Source of the DNA: Selaginella moellendorffii
Lineage: Eukaryota; Streptophyta; Lycopodiopsida; Selaginellales; Selaginellaceae
NCBI RefSeq assembly: GCF_000143415.4
Contig: NW_003314263.1
Span: 557,035-621,034, forward strand
Length of the DNA: 64,000 bases
Reading direction: 5' to 3'
Shown piece by piece: positions 20,064-32,614 of the stretch. Position 1 is the stretch's first letter, and each line of letters begins with the position of its first letter. Made by a program: the position numbers and the translations under genes. The notes under the pieces are model-generated. The model was given only the letters and a program-made list of their open reading frames with translations, was not told the origin of the DNA and ran no database searches.

Positions 20064-23000
20064 TGTAAGAGACTAAATTTTCCATTCTACTTTAGTCATT
20101 TAACCACACCTCCAACCACTTGGAGGAGTCTCATTCACAACCTCCATAAGTCCAATTCAGGACTTGGGACTTGCTAGCCCCGAGAATGGCATCCATGCCA
20201 TTCAACATTTGTACTTGGTCCCAGTGCTCCACGTGTCCGATCCCATGACCGACACTCAAAGGTGACACCGACATGGCAGCTTGTTACGCTAAGGCCATGC
20301 CCAATCACCTTTGCCACACTGGTGGTCCAATACCACTTGCATCACAGTCTTGGCTATCCAAGACTAGGCAAACCATCTGTGAGTGGTCATCTCATATCCA
20401 CTCCTTAACATCCTTAGGATGCCCACCGACAAGGGGAATAGCCTTCTCCAATATCCCTCTGTCAGTCCCCACTAAGTCCCTTTCTGCCCTTGGCCGTGTT
20501 TGCCAACACTGCCACTGGATCAAGGCCCACAGGCCCGACCACTAAGTCCCACGGTCCTCTGAGACTTCCTCACCACACAACTGTGTCCTTGGTCACTGCC
20601 CCAGAGGACTGCTCCTCTTCCTTTCCACAGTCTGAGCCTTTGGGACAACATTTCGGAACACCGGGGCCTTACGCGAGCCACCTGGGTACTCTCCTCACCT
20701 TCCGCCCTTGGGTGCTCTAGCCATAGGCTTAGAGCGAGGTTCCATTGAGCCACGCCTGGTATCCAAGTAGGTAGTGCCACCCACACTTGGACTGGGAGCA
20801 TCGGCCAGTCGATCTCCCGGGGGAACTAGAGCCGGCTCTTGAACACTTCACCAAGCTACCCAGCTTGTCGGTCCGTGTTCACTCTAGTCTTGGACTTCCC
20901 AGTGGTCAGCTCATCACCCAACACTGGGTATGGCCTTCCTGGGCCAAACTAGCCTTTCCTGGGCCAAACTGGCTCCACTGGGCTCCAACCCCCACACTCT
21001 CCCTACTATACTTTTGGAACCCCCCACAGCCCCCCCCCAGATGCATCTCGGTGTCCAAACCTTCCATTGCAACAGCACCAATGGGACGTTGCTGACGCCA
21101 AGGTTGTAAGCGACTAAATTTTCCATTCTACTTTAGTCATTTAACCACACCTCCAACCACTTGGAGGAGTCTCATTCACAACCTCCATAAGTCCAATTCA
21201 GGACTTGGGACTTGCTAGCCCCGAGAATGGCATCCATGCCATTCAACATTTGTACTTGGTCCCAGTGCTCCACGTGTCCGATCCCATGACCGACACTCAA
21301 AGGTGACACCGACATGGCAGCTTGTTACGCTAAGGCCATGCCCAATCACCTTTGCCACACTGGTGGTCCAATACCACTTGCATCACAGTCTTGGCTATCC
21401 AAGACTAGGCAAACCATCTGTGAGTGGTCATCTCATATCCACTCCTTAACATCCTTAGGATGCCCACCGACAAGGGGAATAGCCTTCTCCAATATCCCTC
21501 TGTCAGTCCCCACTAAGTCCCTTTCTGCCCTTGGCCGTGTTTGCCAACACTGCCACTGGATCAAGGCCCACAGGCCCGACCACTAAGTCCCACGGTCCTC
21601 TGAGACTTCCTCACCACACAACTGTGTCCTTGGTCACTGCCCCAGAGGACTGCTCCTCTTCCTTTCCACAGTCTGAGCCTTTGGGACAACATTTCGGAAC
21701 ACCGGGGCCTTACGCGAGCCACCTGGGTACTCTCCTCACCTTCCGCCCTTGGGTGCTCTAGCCATGGGCTTAGAGCGAGGTTCCATTGAGCCACGCCTGG
21801 TATCCAAGTAGGTAGTGCCACCCACACTTGGACTGGGAGCATCGGCCAGTCGATCTCCCGGGGGAACTAGAGCCGGCTCTTGAACACTTCACCAAGCTAC
21901 CCAGCTTGTCGGTCCGTGTTCACTCTAGTCTTGGACTTCCCAGTGGTCAGCTCATCACCCAACACTGGGTATGGCCTTCCTGGGCCAAACTAGCCTTTCC
22001 TGGGCCAAACTGGCTCCACTGGGCTCCAAGCCCCACACTCTCCCTACTATACTTTTGGAACCCCCCACAGCCCCCCCCCAGATGCATCTCGGTGTCCAAA
22101 CCTTCCATTGCAACAGCACCAATGGGACGTTGCTGACGCCAAGGTTGTAAGCGACTAAATTTTCCATTCTACTTTAGTCATTTAACCACACCTCCAACCA
22201 CTTGGAGGAGTCTCATTCACAACCTCCATAAGTCCAATTCAGGACTTGGGACTTGCTAGCCCCGAGAATGGCATCCATGCCATTCAACATTTGTACTTGG
22301 TCCCAGTGCTCCACGTGTCCGATCCCATGACCGACACTCAAAGGTGACACCGACATGGCAGCTTGTTACGCTAAGGCCATGCCCAATCACCTTTGCCACA
22401 CTGGTGGTCCAATACCACTTGCATCACAGTCTTGGCTATCCAAGACTAGGCAAACCATCTGTGAGTGGTCATCTCATATCCACTCCTTAACATCCTTAGG
22501 ATGCCCACCGACAAGGGGAATAGCCTTCTCCAATATCCCTCTGTCAGTCCCCACTAAGTCCCTTTCTGCCCTTGGCCGTGTTTGCCAACACTGCCACTGG
22601 ATCAAGGCCCACAGGCCCGACCACTAAGTCCCACGGTCCTCTGAGACTTCCTCACCACACAACTGTGTCCTTGGTCACTGCCCCAGAGGACTGCTCCTCT
22701 TCCTTTCCACAGTCTGAGCCTTTGGGACAACATTTCGGAACACCGGGGCCTTACGCGAGCCACCTGGGTACTCTCCTCACCTTCCGCCCTTGGGTGCTCT
22801 AGCCATGGGCTTAGAGCGAGGTTCCATTGAGCCACGCCTGGTATCCAAGTAGGTAGTGCCACCCACACTTGGACTGGGAGCATCGGCCAGTCGATCTCCC
22901 GGGGGAACTAGAGCCGGCTCTTGAACACTTCACCAAGCTACCCAGCTTGTCGGTCCGTGTTCACTCTAGTCTTGGACTTCCCAGTGGTCAGCTCATCACC

Positions 23001-23107
23001 CAACACTGGGTATGGCCTTCCTGGGCCAAACTAGCCTTTCCTGGGCCAAACTGGCTCCACTGGGCTCCAACCCCCACACTCTCCCTACTATACTTTTGGA
23101 ACCCCCC
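19998..23107. repeat. 1,041-bp tandem triplication across the B/C junction
   Basis: Three units start at 19998, 21039 and 22080. Each holds ~66 bp of element B (AGATGCATCTCGGTGTCC... to CAAGGT) followed by ~975 bp of the C LTR up to its poly-C tract. Units differ at only a few bases (GTAAGAGAC versus GTAAGCGAC; CCATAGGC versus CCATGGGC). The novel joint fuses the LTR poly-C run to B's CCCAGATGC, sharing CCC. Because B sequence is included, the amplification happened after C inserted. It is either very recent or an assembly artefact. Confidence 0.9.
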
Positions 23108-23946
23108 ACAGCCCCCCCCCCCCCCCCCCCCCCTGGGGGACGATCGCTTTGGGCTTTCACCCAACTACCTGTATTAGTATTCGGACTCGGACTCGGACTC
23201 AGTCCCGGTCCCGGTTTTGGACTCGGTCTCGGTCTCGGTCTCGGCTTCGGCCTCGGTCTCGGTCTCGGTCTCGGTCTCGGGTCCATCTCGGACTCCATCT
23301 TGGACTCCATCTCGGACTCCATCTCGGGTCCATCTCAGACTCCATCTCGGGTCCATCTCGGACTCCATCTCGGACTCCATCTCGGGTCCATCTCGGACTC
23401 CATCTCGGACTCCATCTCGGACTCCATCTCGGGTCCATCTCGGACTCCATCTCGGACTCCATCTCGGGTCCATCTCGGACTCCATCTCGGGTCCATCTCG
23501 GACTCCATCTCGGGTCCATCCCGGACTCCAACTCGGACTCCACTTCGGACTCCAACTCGGACTCCACTTCGGACTCCAACTTGGACTCCACTTCGGACTC
23601 CAACTCGGACTCCACTTCGGACTCCAACTCGAACTCCACCTCGGACTCCACCTCGGGTCCTTCTCGGACTCCAGTTCGGACTCCAACTCGGGTCCATCTC
23701 AGGTCCATCTCGGACACTTCCACGTGTCATGTGTTGGTCCTTTTGGGTCCCTTTTTGGAGCCGCGCTTATTGCTCGCTTCGTGCTCATTCCTCGAGCACT
23801 TCGTTAGGAGTTCCACTCCCGCTCTCGACCTTTCAAGTCAGAGCTTTTGGCCCAAACGTGTTACACTTGTTTGGCTTTCGCTTTGGCCACTACCACGTGG
23901 CACCCTTCCGGCTCCACTTTGGGGCCTAGGGATTTTGTGTCTCACA
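20064..23946 (-). repeat. 3' LTR of element C, enlarged by tandem copies
   Basis: Compared with the right LTR (1,659 bp) it has two extra 1,041-bp units and a longer minisatellite. Segments in + order: TGTAAG start, a GC-rich region with G-tract potential, poly-C at ~23111-23133, minisatellite at 23160-23715, a unique 3' part with CACGTGTCATGTG, and CTCACA. Several overlapping frames in the minisatellite are open without coding meaning. Confidence 0.85.
23160..23715. repeat. 12/11-bp minisatellite in the C LTR
   Basis: Units CTCGGACTCCAT (12 bp) alternate with CTCGGGTCCAT (11 bp), preceded by CTCGGT hexamers. The mix of 12- and 11-bp units rotates the reading frame, and no unit contains a stop. 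This gives long frames on both strands that look like Ser/Asp-, Arg/Pro- or Glu/Met-rich proteins. They are artefacts of the repeat. Confidence 0.92.
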
Positions 23947-24887
23947 ACTCCACCACCCATAGACGAAGTTCGATGTCCTCATCGAACGGTAAACCATTTT
24001 ATAAAGTAACACCCGCATGTGTTACCATTTCCATCCTTGGCACCTAGCCAATATTTGTCAATGGTTTGACATTGAAGGCTCACCATGCCTTCTCCATATT
24101 CGTCAATAGTTTGACATTGAAGGCTCACCATGCCTTTTGCATATTCCTCAATGGTTTGACACCAAAGGCTCACCATGCCTTGCCCATCCTCTAAGGAGGG
24201 TAGTCTCTCCAACTTAGAGACTGATTGGACCACATGTAGTGATTCTCTCCTTTTATTGGTTTAGTTCTCGCTAAACCTCTTAGAGACCCTTCTCTAAGTC
24301 AATCCCACTACTCCTTCTCGAGTAGTCTCAATTTCCATCTATTGAACATTTGCACCTTGGAACTTTTACTCTTTTGACTTTTGGAAGTCAATTTCCTAGG
24401 TGTCTCCAACACCTTGCATTGCACAGATTGTGCAACTCCACTTCCCCATTCTAGGAAGTTCGTTACTTGAGGGCACCATCATCCTCTCTTCTATTTCGTG
24501 CCACCTTGGGCACTAAGTTCTATTTATCATACTTTGTGCTAAGGCTGTCCATGGCCCTATCATTTGGCTACCTTACCGCTCCCTCCCTTGGAGCTTCCAC
24601 TTTCGCCAAATTGGAGCAATTTGGAATCCATCCTTGGAAACACACTTCCTTTCCCGCAATTTGTTAGTGTCCAACACATTAGTGTTCCTCGCCTAACTTT
24701 GTCACTTGGATTCCTTCCAAGGGATTCCACGGCCCTATCTTGGCCACTCATCTTTTGCTCCTATCCATTGATTGTTGCACCAAGCAACATCGAATCTCTA
24801 CCTCCCTCCTTGAGGTATTCTTTTGATTCCATACCAAAGGCTCTGCTTTGCCAAGACTAGGGTGTTCACCCCTAGTAAGTCTCTTTA
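23947..24887. other. Internal DNA of element C, 3' part
   Basis: No gene seen. Three near-copies of CAATGGTTTGACATTGAAGGCTCACC-type sequence at ~24058-24175 (spacing ~58 bp) form a short tandem repeat. The stretch ends in CTTTA, the target duplication of element D. Confidence 0.7.
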
Positions 24888-26034
24888 TGTAGCGCACGTG
24901 GTTTTGACCCTTTATCTTATGGTGGTTTACCATAGGATAACACCACGAAGCGGAACCTAAACCCTCTTTGTGCCACGTGACATATGCCACGTGTCACATG
25001 CCACGTGTCCATGCCACATGTCCATAGGAACCCGAGGTTCAGGGCCTTGGGCCACTGAACGAAGGAACGGTGCCAAACTCCCAAGCATGGAGCCAAGGAA
25101 TGATAGAACCGAACCATGGAGCAACCCTCGAGCATAAAGCCCAAGGAACGAAGGGACAGGAGCCCGGAGCGACTTGGAACAGTCCTAGAGTAACCAGCAT
25201 CCCAATGCTAGGACCAGCATGCAAAACGGAGCCAAATGGAGTCTGGCGCTATTTCGGCATACCGGTGGCCTAACGCGAGGATATGGGTACTCCACCAACT
25301 AGCATGGAATGGAACTTGGGCTTAGACCCAAGCCGGACGCAGAACAAGGACAGGCACGCAAGCGGGAGCTAGACTATGCCTCAGGTTGGTTGGCCATGCC
25401 CGACCTACCCACTATCCCTACTATACATTTGGAACCCCCCATAGCCCCCCCCCCCCCCTTGAGGAACACACGCTTTGGGCTTTCACCCCAAGCCTCCCTT
25501 AGTATCAGGAGTTAGTCTTTGGGACAAGCTCGAAACTTACTAAATATGGAATGTCCCTAGATTGTGAATTTGGACACGGGACGAACACCATTGTGTTCAG
25601 GCCGATCTCTACATTCTGTAGATATGCCAAATGAGCAAATCTGGACACTTTCCATAAATAGCATTTAGGACTGAAATGAGACTAACACAAAGGGCATGAT
25701 AGTGAGGGTGTTTGGCAAACACGGTAAGCTATCATCTAGCGATATTGAGGGACCAAGCTCAATATCGCGGGGGTTCCCAACACTAGCAAGTGCAAGTCAA
25801 CGAATGAGTTTCTCTAACCAAGTCAAGTATGCTTGACAAATAGCATGTAGGAATTTCGTCCTTATGCTCATCTGGTCAAGTGCACACGCGAGGACCAGTT
25901 TCTCAACTAGCTTAGGCGGAGGCTGATAACGGGTTCAGCAATACCGACCTCCTGCCATCGTGGCAGTAAGGTAAGAGTGTCCGTAACGACTAGCCGACAA
26001 GTAACTTTCGATACCCGAAGTCACATTCGCGACA
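24888..26034 (-). repeat. 3' LTR of element D
   Basis: 1,147 bp. It contains three CCACGTG cores at ~24974-25020, a poly-C tract at 25445-25459 and the module CGCTTTGGGCTTTCACCCC, which is shared with the LTR of element C. Confidence 0.88.
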
Positions 26035-28942
26035 CTCTCCCCCCCTAGGGAAGATCGACGTCCTCGTCGATGCATACTCAAGTCTAGAATACCGCCAAGG
26101 AAACAACTCTAGAAAAATTTCACGGTACTCACACTATGTGAGAAATGCACCAACTTAAATGAGTTAGAGGGCAACCTCTTTGTCTAACGCAGATGCGCTA
26201 CCAGCTCAGACACCTTCCGGCCATCGCCGACAAGGAAATGACTAACAGATTCAGCCACCCTTGCTACTCTGGGAGTCACCCAGCTTACAAAAGTGTGATA
26301 TGCCCCTGCCCGCAGGGACATAGAGAGAGAAGCCAGAGGCCCCAACCCTCCTAAGCAAAGAAACCAAACCTGTCGGTAAGGTTTAGATAGACTACTGTAA
26401 ACAGGCAGTTAGAGTTGTTTACACGGTCACGCCCTTTTAATGGAATAAGGAACATCGACAGAGAGGCGGGTGATGTGACCAGTCGACAGTAGCTATCCCA
26501 TGACTAGAGATTTCACCATGCACACGAAGTGCCGAAGCCAGTCTGCCTATATTGGCCCAAACTCAAAGATCAATAGATGGACAATATCAAAGTCATAGAC
26601 AATGATATCTTAGAGACTTAATTATCAGTGAATAAATCTTATATTAGAACACAAAAGTATTCCAAGTATGTTATCATCTGATAAACTAGTATTATAGTAG
26701 AGGAACCACCAAGATCATCATAATTGGTAAACATAGGATTCACCATCAAACAAAATGCAATAGCAAGTATATCATCAAGTAAACTCAATGATAAAGTTTA
26801 ACTATTAAAGATTGCAGACAGAATGCCAAACAACTTATGAAAGATAACTCAAAGAATACAAAGTATCATTGACGGACAAGCACAATGCTCGCGAATGTAT
26901 CACCCGAAAGAAATAACATCCCAATCTATCAAAACTAACCTGAGCAATAATCAACAGAACAGAATGAATGCGGTAAGACCAACAAACACTCACTTCTGCT
27001 AGCTATCACAAAAGCCAATCTGAATAGATCCCAGCCAACAATACCAAGGAACTCAAGTTGCCTAAGCAAGTGTCAGCAACATCCTACTGATGTTTCAAAC
27101 CCAAGAGACCAATCCAGAACAAACCACAAAGAACATGTGGTATTGCAAAAAGCCAGAAGCCATCAAAAAGAATAACTAACTTATCATGAAAGACTATCAA
27201 TCATCCCATCAAGAAAGAGATGCATAATCATCGTTGAAGAAAGAATCTACCATCCTGAAGAACAGCAACTCAGTCTATACCAACAATAATCAAGCAAAAC
27301 CTTTTTGACAAGGATAATCAACTATCCCAGATGATAGTCAATCATCACCAATGATTGCTAGACGCAAATACTAACTTCAACATTGAAGCTAAAGAGCCAA
27401 AAATGCCTTCCCCAACAACTTCAAACAAATGGACCACAAGTATGATAACGCAAGGAACCAAAAGCTCGAAGAAGTCTATAGCTAAGTTTTTGCCTAACAA
27501 TGATCACGAGTCTCGCATGAATTAACTTCAATGCTAAAGAAGAAATCATGGTATAACCCACAATATCTTTCTCAACACATCCATAAGCTAAACTTCATAA
27601 TGCCAAAGCTATTGAAGAGCATATCTGCATCAATCCAAAAGCCAAGCACAATGAAGCTATGCTCAACAAGTGATCACTAAATGATCCTCCATGAATCCAT
27701 CTATAGCAAGACGTAACTCACTTCATAACAAGCACAAGAAGAATCATTAATGATCGATATATTCCAACTCAAACCCAATAAGGATTCAAACTTTTCAATA
27801 TCGATCACTAACTCTTCCACTTATAGAGTTAGCATAGTCCATGACTAAATCACTTTTCAAAGAAAAGCCAACACTCAACCCCTACTAAATAATCTCGTCT
27901 AAAACACAACTAACTCAAACTTGCCACTCAGTTCATTTGAACGTCAACATAGTTACTAACTAGCAAATGCGCAAATGCTAATAACACAAAGTCATGGCCA
28001 AATCATCAACACGATCTCTATCGAGAGTAATGAAACGCAATATCAATCCTAAGGATAGACATCTCATCTCACTTAAATCTCAACATCAACAATATCAACA
28101 ACAAGGCATCACTTCAATGCCATCAACACTAGAACAAAGCTAGAAGAAAGCACGAGTGTATCACCACTCAAGACTTTCTAGCAACCAAGCTAACCAAAGT
28201 CAAAGATACCTTAGTTAGTATCCGAGACCAATCCTTTAGCAAAACTCAGTTACAGATAACACTTCCTCAAGGAGTGAATCACCACGTCCAAGACTCAATG
28301 AAATCCAATACCATGAACTAAATGCAACCAAATGATATTGACAAAAGTAAAATCGATATGCCAACATGGAAAAACTCATGTGAGTCTAACGACACGATCC
28401 TCCGCAACACCATCCAGTAAAGCAAGCCCATTGCTAAATCATCATCGAGCAAAGCAAGTGTCAACAATCCTTGACGAAGTCTACAAGTAATCATTAGTCG
28501 CAAAGCAACCAACAATCACCTTTCAACTTGCCTTCACAAGACCTAAACACCAACTCTTATCATCAAGTTATATACTTGTCCAACATGAACGTGATACCCC
28601 AGGTATGAGATAAAAGTTCATAGACAAGCACAAATTAAATGACCACTCGAATCCAACTCAATCGCAATAAGCTCACTAAAACATTTAGCCACTAGCTCTG
28701 AGCATGCCTTGAAGAGGCTAGCTATGTGATCAACACTCAATCGAAACTAAAGTGAAGACCATGAGATGGACTCATATCGGTACACAACCTCCTCATAGAT
28801 AAAGCTATAGTACGGGTACTAACATCTCAACCTCAAACAACTAAGTTGGACATCACCATCCTCAACCAAAGCGTAGGGCCACCAAGGCCAAGTCAAGATT
28901 AGTGAGAGCTCACTACTCTCATACAGTCTAACGAAATGCAAA
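26035..28942. other. Internal DNA of element D, no gene seen
   Basis: AT-rich, strongly strand-asymmetric (A and C rich on +). No retrotransposon protein motif appears in any frame, and no open frame above ~65 codons. Confidence 0.65.
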
Positions 28943-29646
28943 TGTGAGACACAAAATCCCTAGGCCCCAAAGTGGAGCCGGAAGGGCGCCACATGGTAGT
29001 GGCCGAAGCGAGAGCCAAACGAGTGTAACACGTTTGGACCAAAAGCTCCGACTTGAAAAGTCAAGAGCGGGAGTGGAACTCCTAACGAAGTGCTCGAGGA
29101 ACGAGCACGAAGGGAGCAAAAGGCGAGGCTCCAAAAAGAGACCCAAAAGGACCAACACATGACACGTGGGAGTGTCCGAGATGGACTCGAGTTGGAGTCC
29201 GAAGTGGAGTCCGAGATGGACCCGAGTTGGAGTCCGAAGTGGAGTCCAAGATGAACCCGAGTTGGAGTCCGAAGAGGAGTCCGAGATGGACCCGAGTTGG
29301 AGTCCGAAGTGGAGTCCGAGATGGACCCGAGATGGAGTCCGAGATGGAGTCCGAAGTGGAGTCCGAGGTGGACCCGAGATGGACCCGAGTTGGAGTCCGA
29401 AGTGGAGTCCGAGATGGACCCGAGATGGAGTCCGAGATGGAGTCCGAGATGGAGTCCGAGGTGGACCCGAGATGGACCCGAAATGGAGTCCGAGATGGAG
29501 TCCGAGATGGACCTGAGATGGAGTCCGAGATGGAGTCCGAGATGGACCCGAGATGGACCCGAGATGGAGTCCGAGATGGAGTCCGAGATGGAGTCCGAGA
29601 TGGAGTCCGAGATGGAGTCCGAAGTCGAGACCGAGACCGAGACCGG

Positions 29647-29678
<32 letters not shown>

Positions 29679-31531
29679 TCGGGACCGAGACCGAGACCGA
29701 GGCCGAGGCCGAGACCGAGCCCGAGCCCGAGTCCGAGTCCGAATCCGAGTCTGAGTCCGAGTCCGAGTCCGAGTCCGAGTCCGAGTCCGAGTCCGGAGCC
29801 TGAGAGGGTGAAAGCCCAAAGCGTTCATCTCCCAGACCCTGGGGGGTTTGGTGAGCTCCAAAAGTATAGTAGGGGGAGGACTGCAGTGGAGCCAGTTTGG
29901 CCCAGGAAGGCCGGACCCAGTGTTGGGTGATGAGCTGCCCACTGGGAAGTCCAAGACTAGAGTGAACACAGACCGACAAGCGGAGTAGCTTGGTGAAGTG
30001 TTCAAGAGCCGGCTCTAGTTCCCCCGGGAGATCGACTGGCCGATGCTCCCAGTCCAAGTGTGGGTGGCACTACCTACTTGGATACCTGGTGTGGCTCAAC
30101 GGAACCCGCTCTAAGCCCATGGCTAGAGCACCCAAGGGCAGAAGGCGAGGAGAGTACCCAGGTGGCTCGCATAAGGCCACGGTGTTCCGAAATGTTGTCC
30201 CAAAGGCCCAGACTGTGGAAAGGAAGAGGAGCAGTCCTCTGGGGTAGTGACCAAGGACACAGTCGTGTGGTGAGGAAGTCCCAGAGGACCGTGGGACTTA
30301 GTGGTCGGGCCTGTGGGTCTCGATCCAGTGGCAGTGTTGGCAAACACGGCCAGGGGCAGAAAGGGACTTAGTGGGGACTGACAGAGGGATATTGGGGAAG
30401 GCTATTCCCCTTGTCGGTGGGCATCCTAAGGATGCTAAGGAGTGGATCTGAGATGACCACTCACGGATGGTTTTCCTAGTCTTGGAGAGCCAAGACTGTG
30501 ATGCAAGTGGTATTGGACTACCAGTGTGGCAAAGGTGATTGGGCATGGCCTTAGCGTAACGGGCTGCTATGTCGGTGGTACCTTTGAGTGTCGGTCATGG
30601 GATCGGACACGTGGAGCACTTGGACCAAGTGCAAATGTTGAGTGGCATGGATGCCATTCTCGGGGCTAGCAAGTCCCAAGTCCTGGATTGGACTTATGGA
30701 GGTTGTGAATGAGACTCCTCCAAGTGGTCAGAGGTGTGGTTAAGTGACTAAAGTAGAATGAAAAATTTAGTCGCTTACAATTTGGTATCGGAGTTGTTCC
30801 TTAGTCCGACTTTTATTGGTGCTCAAATATATCACCACTGGTGTTGGCAACGGAAGGTCCGAGAAGTGGGCCTATCCTTGAGGAGTAGCAGGTCGGGAAG
30901 ATATGGCTCTTCATTACAGTTCATGTGTGAACTTGTAGACAAGGTGGTGGATAGAAAAAGGCCAATAATGGAACGACTTTGGGATCTTGGGAACAGTATA
31001 TGGTTTTCCTCGAAGAGTTGAGGATGTGATCCAGAGGAGCGTTTGACTTAGCAAACTAGCTAATGTAGTTGTGGTAAACAACTACAGTTGGGATCACGGG
31101 AAAGATAAAGACTCCAAAGCAATAAAGGAGGCACAAGATTTTCCTCATATAGTTGAGGTTGGTGCTTATGAATGTGAGACCAGAAGTAATGACCGTGGGA
31201 GGTCAAATACGGAAGAGGACTCAAGTCCTTGAAAAGGTAGCCGGGGCTACCTCTAATAAATGCTGGAACAACCCAAGGAGTTGGGGGTGTATTAAGTGGA
31301 TGAGTTGGTGTTCTCATCACATGGACAAGTAGTCCTAAGGGGCAAAGGTTGCCCCCAGAGAACAAAATCAAGTGTCGGAGTAACACTTGTGAAAATAGTC
31401 CTTTTGAGTAGGACAGGAATGCAAGAAGTGTATTCCAGTGAGCTAGTGCCTCACAAGTAGGACCTTACGGGTCTGTGAATTAACCAAGTCCAAAACTGCT
31501 GGATGACTCAAGTAGAGTCAACGGATAGTCC
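28943..31531 (+). mobile_element. C-family fragment inside element D: one LTR plus 5' interior
   Basis: The LTR 28943-30779 (1,837 bp) runs TGTGAGACAC...CGCTTACA in plus orientation, opposite to C. It is followed by ATTTGGTATCGGAG (primer-binding site) and ~750 bp matching the reverse complement of ~49550-50299. Similarity stops at ~31531 and no 3' LTR is present. The minisatellite part is 29170-29800. Confidence 0.85.
29170..29800. repeat. Minisatellite in the nested C-family LTR
   Basis: Units GGAGTCCGAGAT and GGACCCGAGAT grade into GACCGA and GTCCGA hexamers. It is the reverse complement of the array at 23160, longer and with a different order of variants. Confidence 0.9.
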
Positions 31532-32614
31532 TAAAATCAAGTAAGTAATCATCAATCAAGTAACACCACGAGTAATGCCCATGTCACTACTACAAAGGTT
31601 TAAATGACTATCAAGTGCCAACTCGATTCGACAAAATGCAACATAAATGCCACACTTCACCGACAGAGATTTACAACACCCAACACCACTAACTTTTGTT
31701 CACAACATAGATAAGCTTATGCCACTCTCTATCCGACCAAACTCAACACTAATCCAACACCAAGCTACTCAAGGAGCAATAGCAAGGTTCTTTGGAAAAG
31801 AATTGAACATTGCAACCCAAGTCTTCCAATAGCAAGCTTAGACAAAATGGTATAGTGTTTCACCACTATCCATCCCATAACTCACCATTTGTAAGACCAT
31901 CATCTCCAAGATGCATCAAGGTAGGGAATCTTGATTGCATAATATGAACATGAGCAATGAGTCAACACCTCGTTGCAAATCATCTCTCCAAGAAGAGAAA
32001 ATGATTTACGTATTTGATCCTTCGTCCCTGATGACTCTCTTTTCGGTCTCATCTTTGACTAAACCTCAAGCTTGCATTCGCACTGCCTTCAGTTCAATCC
32101 AAGAAAAGTTTATGAGAGAGCACGGCAACAATTACTTGAAATCAATAGACTTATCCCTACAGTCTTGATTGATCCACTGTAACCATGCCAAGGAAGGATC
32201 CACTAGTGCCGTGCTAAACAACTACAGACCAGCCTATTTGCCACTCATAGCAAACTCAGGGAAGGTTTACTTTTACCCATGGTACAAGGAACAACTCATG
32301 GAACCACCGATAGGCTAACATTAATCCTGCCAACTCAAAGTGTAACCTTGAGTTACTAATGTGCCTCACTCACGAGTCCAAGCTCAAACTCGTGCGAACG
32401 GAACAACTCAATCCCTCTTGTGAGCCCAAGCGCAAGCTCACATCATAAGGTACAATAAGGTAACAATATCCATACCCAAGGAACCAATTGCGAAGCCTTT
32501 GCACCCAAACGTGTACCCACTCGGATCATCATTTTCATCTCTGCGTATGCAACGAGACTAGTTGCCCAATCTCATTGGATAGTACTCGCCGAGACTCATC
32601 CTCTGATACCAAAT
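31532..32614. other. Internal DNA of element D, 5' side, no gene seen
   Basis: AT-rich non-coding DNA of element D. It ends with the primer-binding site (+ strand CTCTGATACCAAA, 32602-32614) next to the right LTR. Confidence 0.65.

Noticed and set aside
20164-20200. AATGGCATCCATGCCATT in the C LTR as a further member of the element T palindrome family
   Set aside because: Arms are similar but the spacer is two bases rather than six and the outer bases differ; it is fixed in every C LTR, so probably coincidental.
20273-23177. Sets of identical 70-100-codon frames repeated every 1,041 bp
   Set aside because: They are LTR sequence copied in the tandem triplication; the spacing of 1,041 (a multiple of 3) keeps the frames.
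23012-24009. Long open frames (200-365 codons) over the LTR minisatellites, also at 28960-30057, 29166-29803 and 51167-51973
   Set aside because: They exist in several overlapping frames on both strands, consist of the repeat unit and lie within LTRs; there is no domain and no conserved start.
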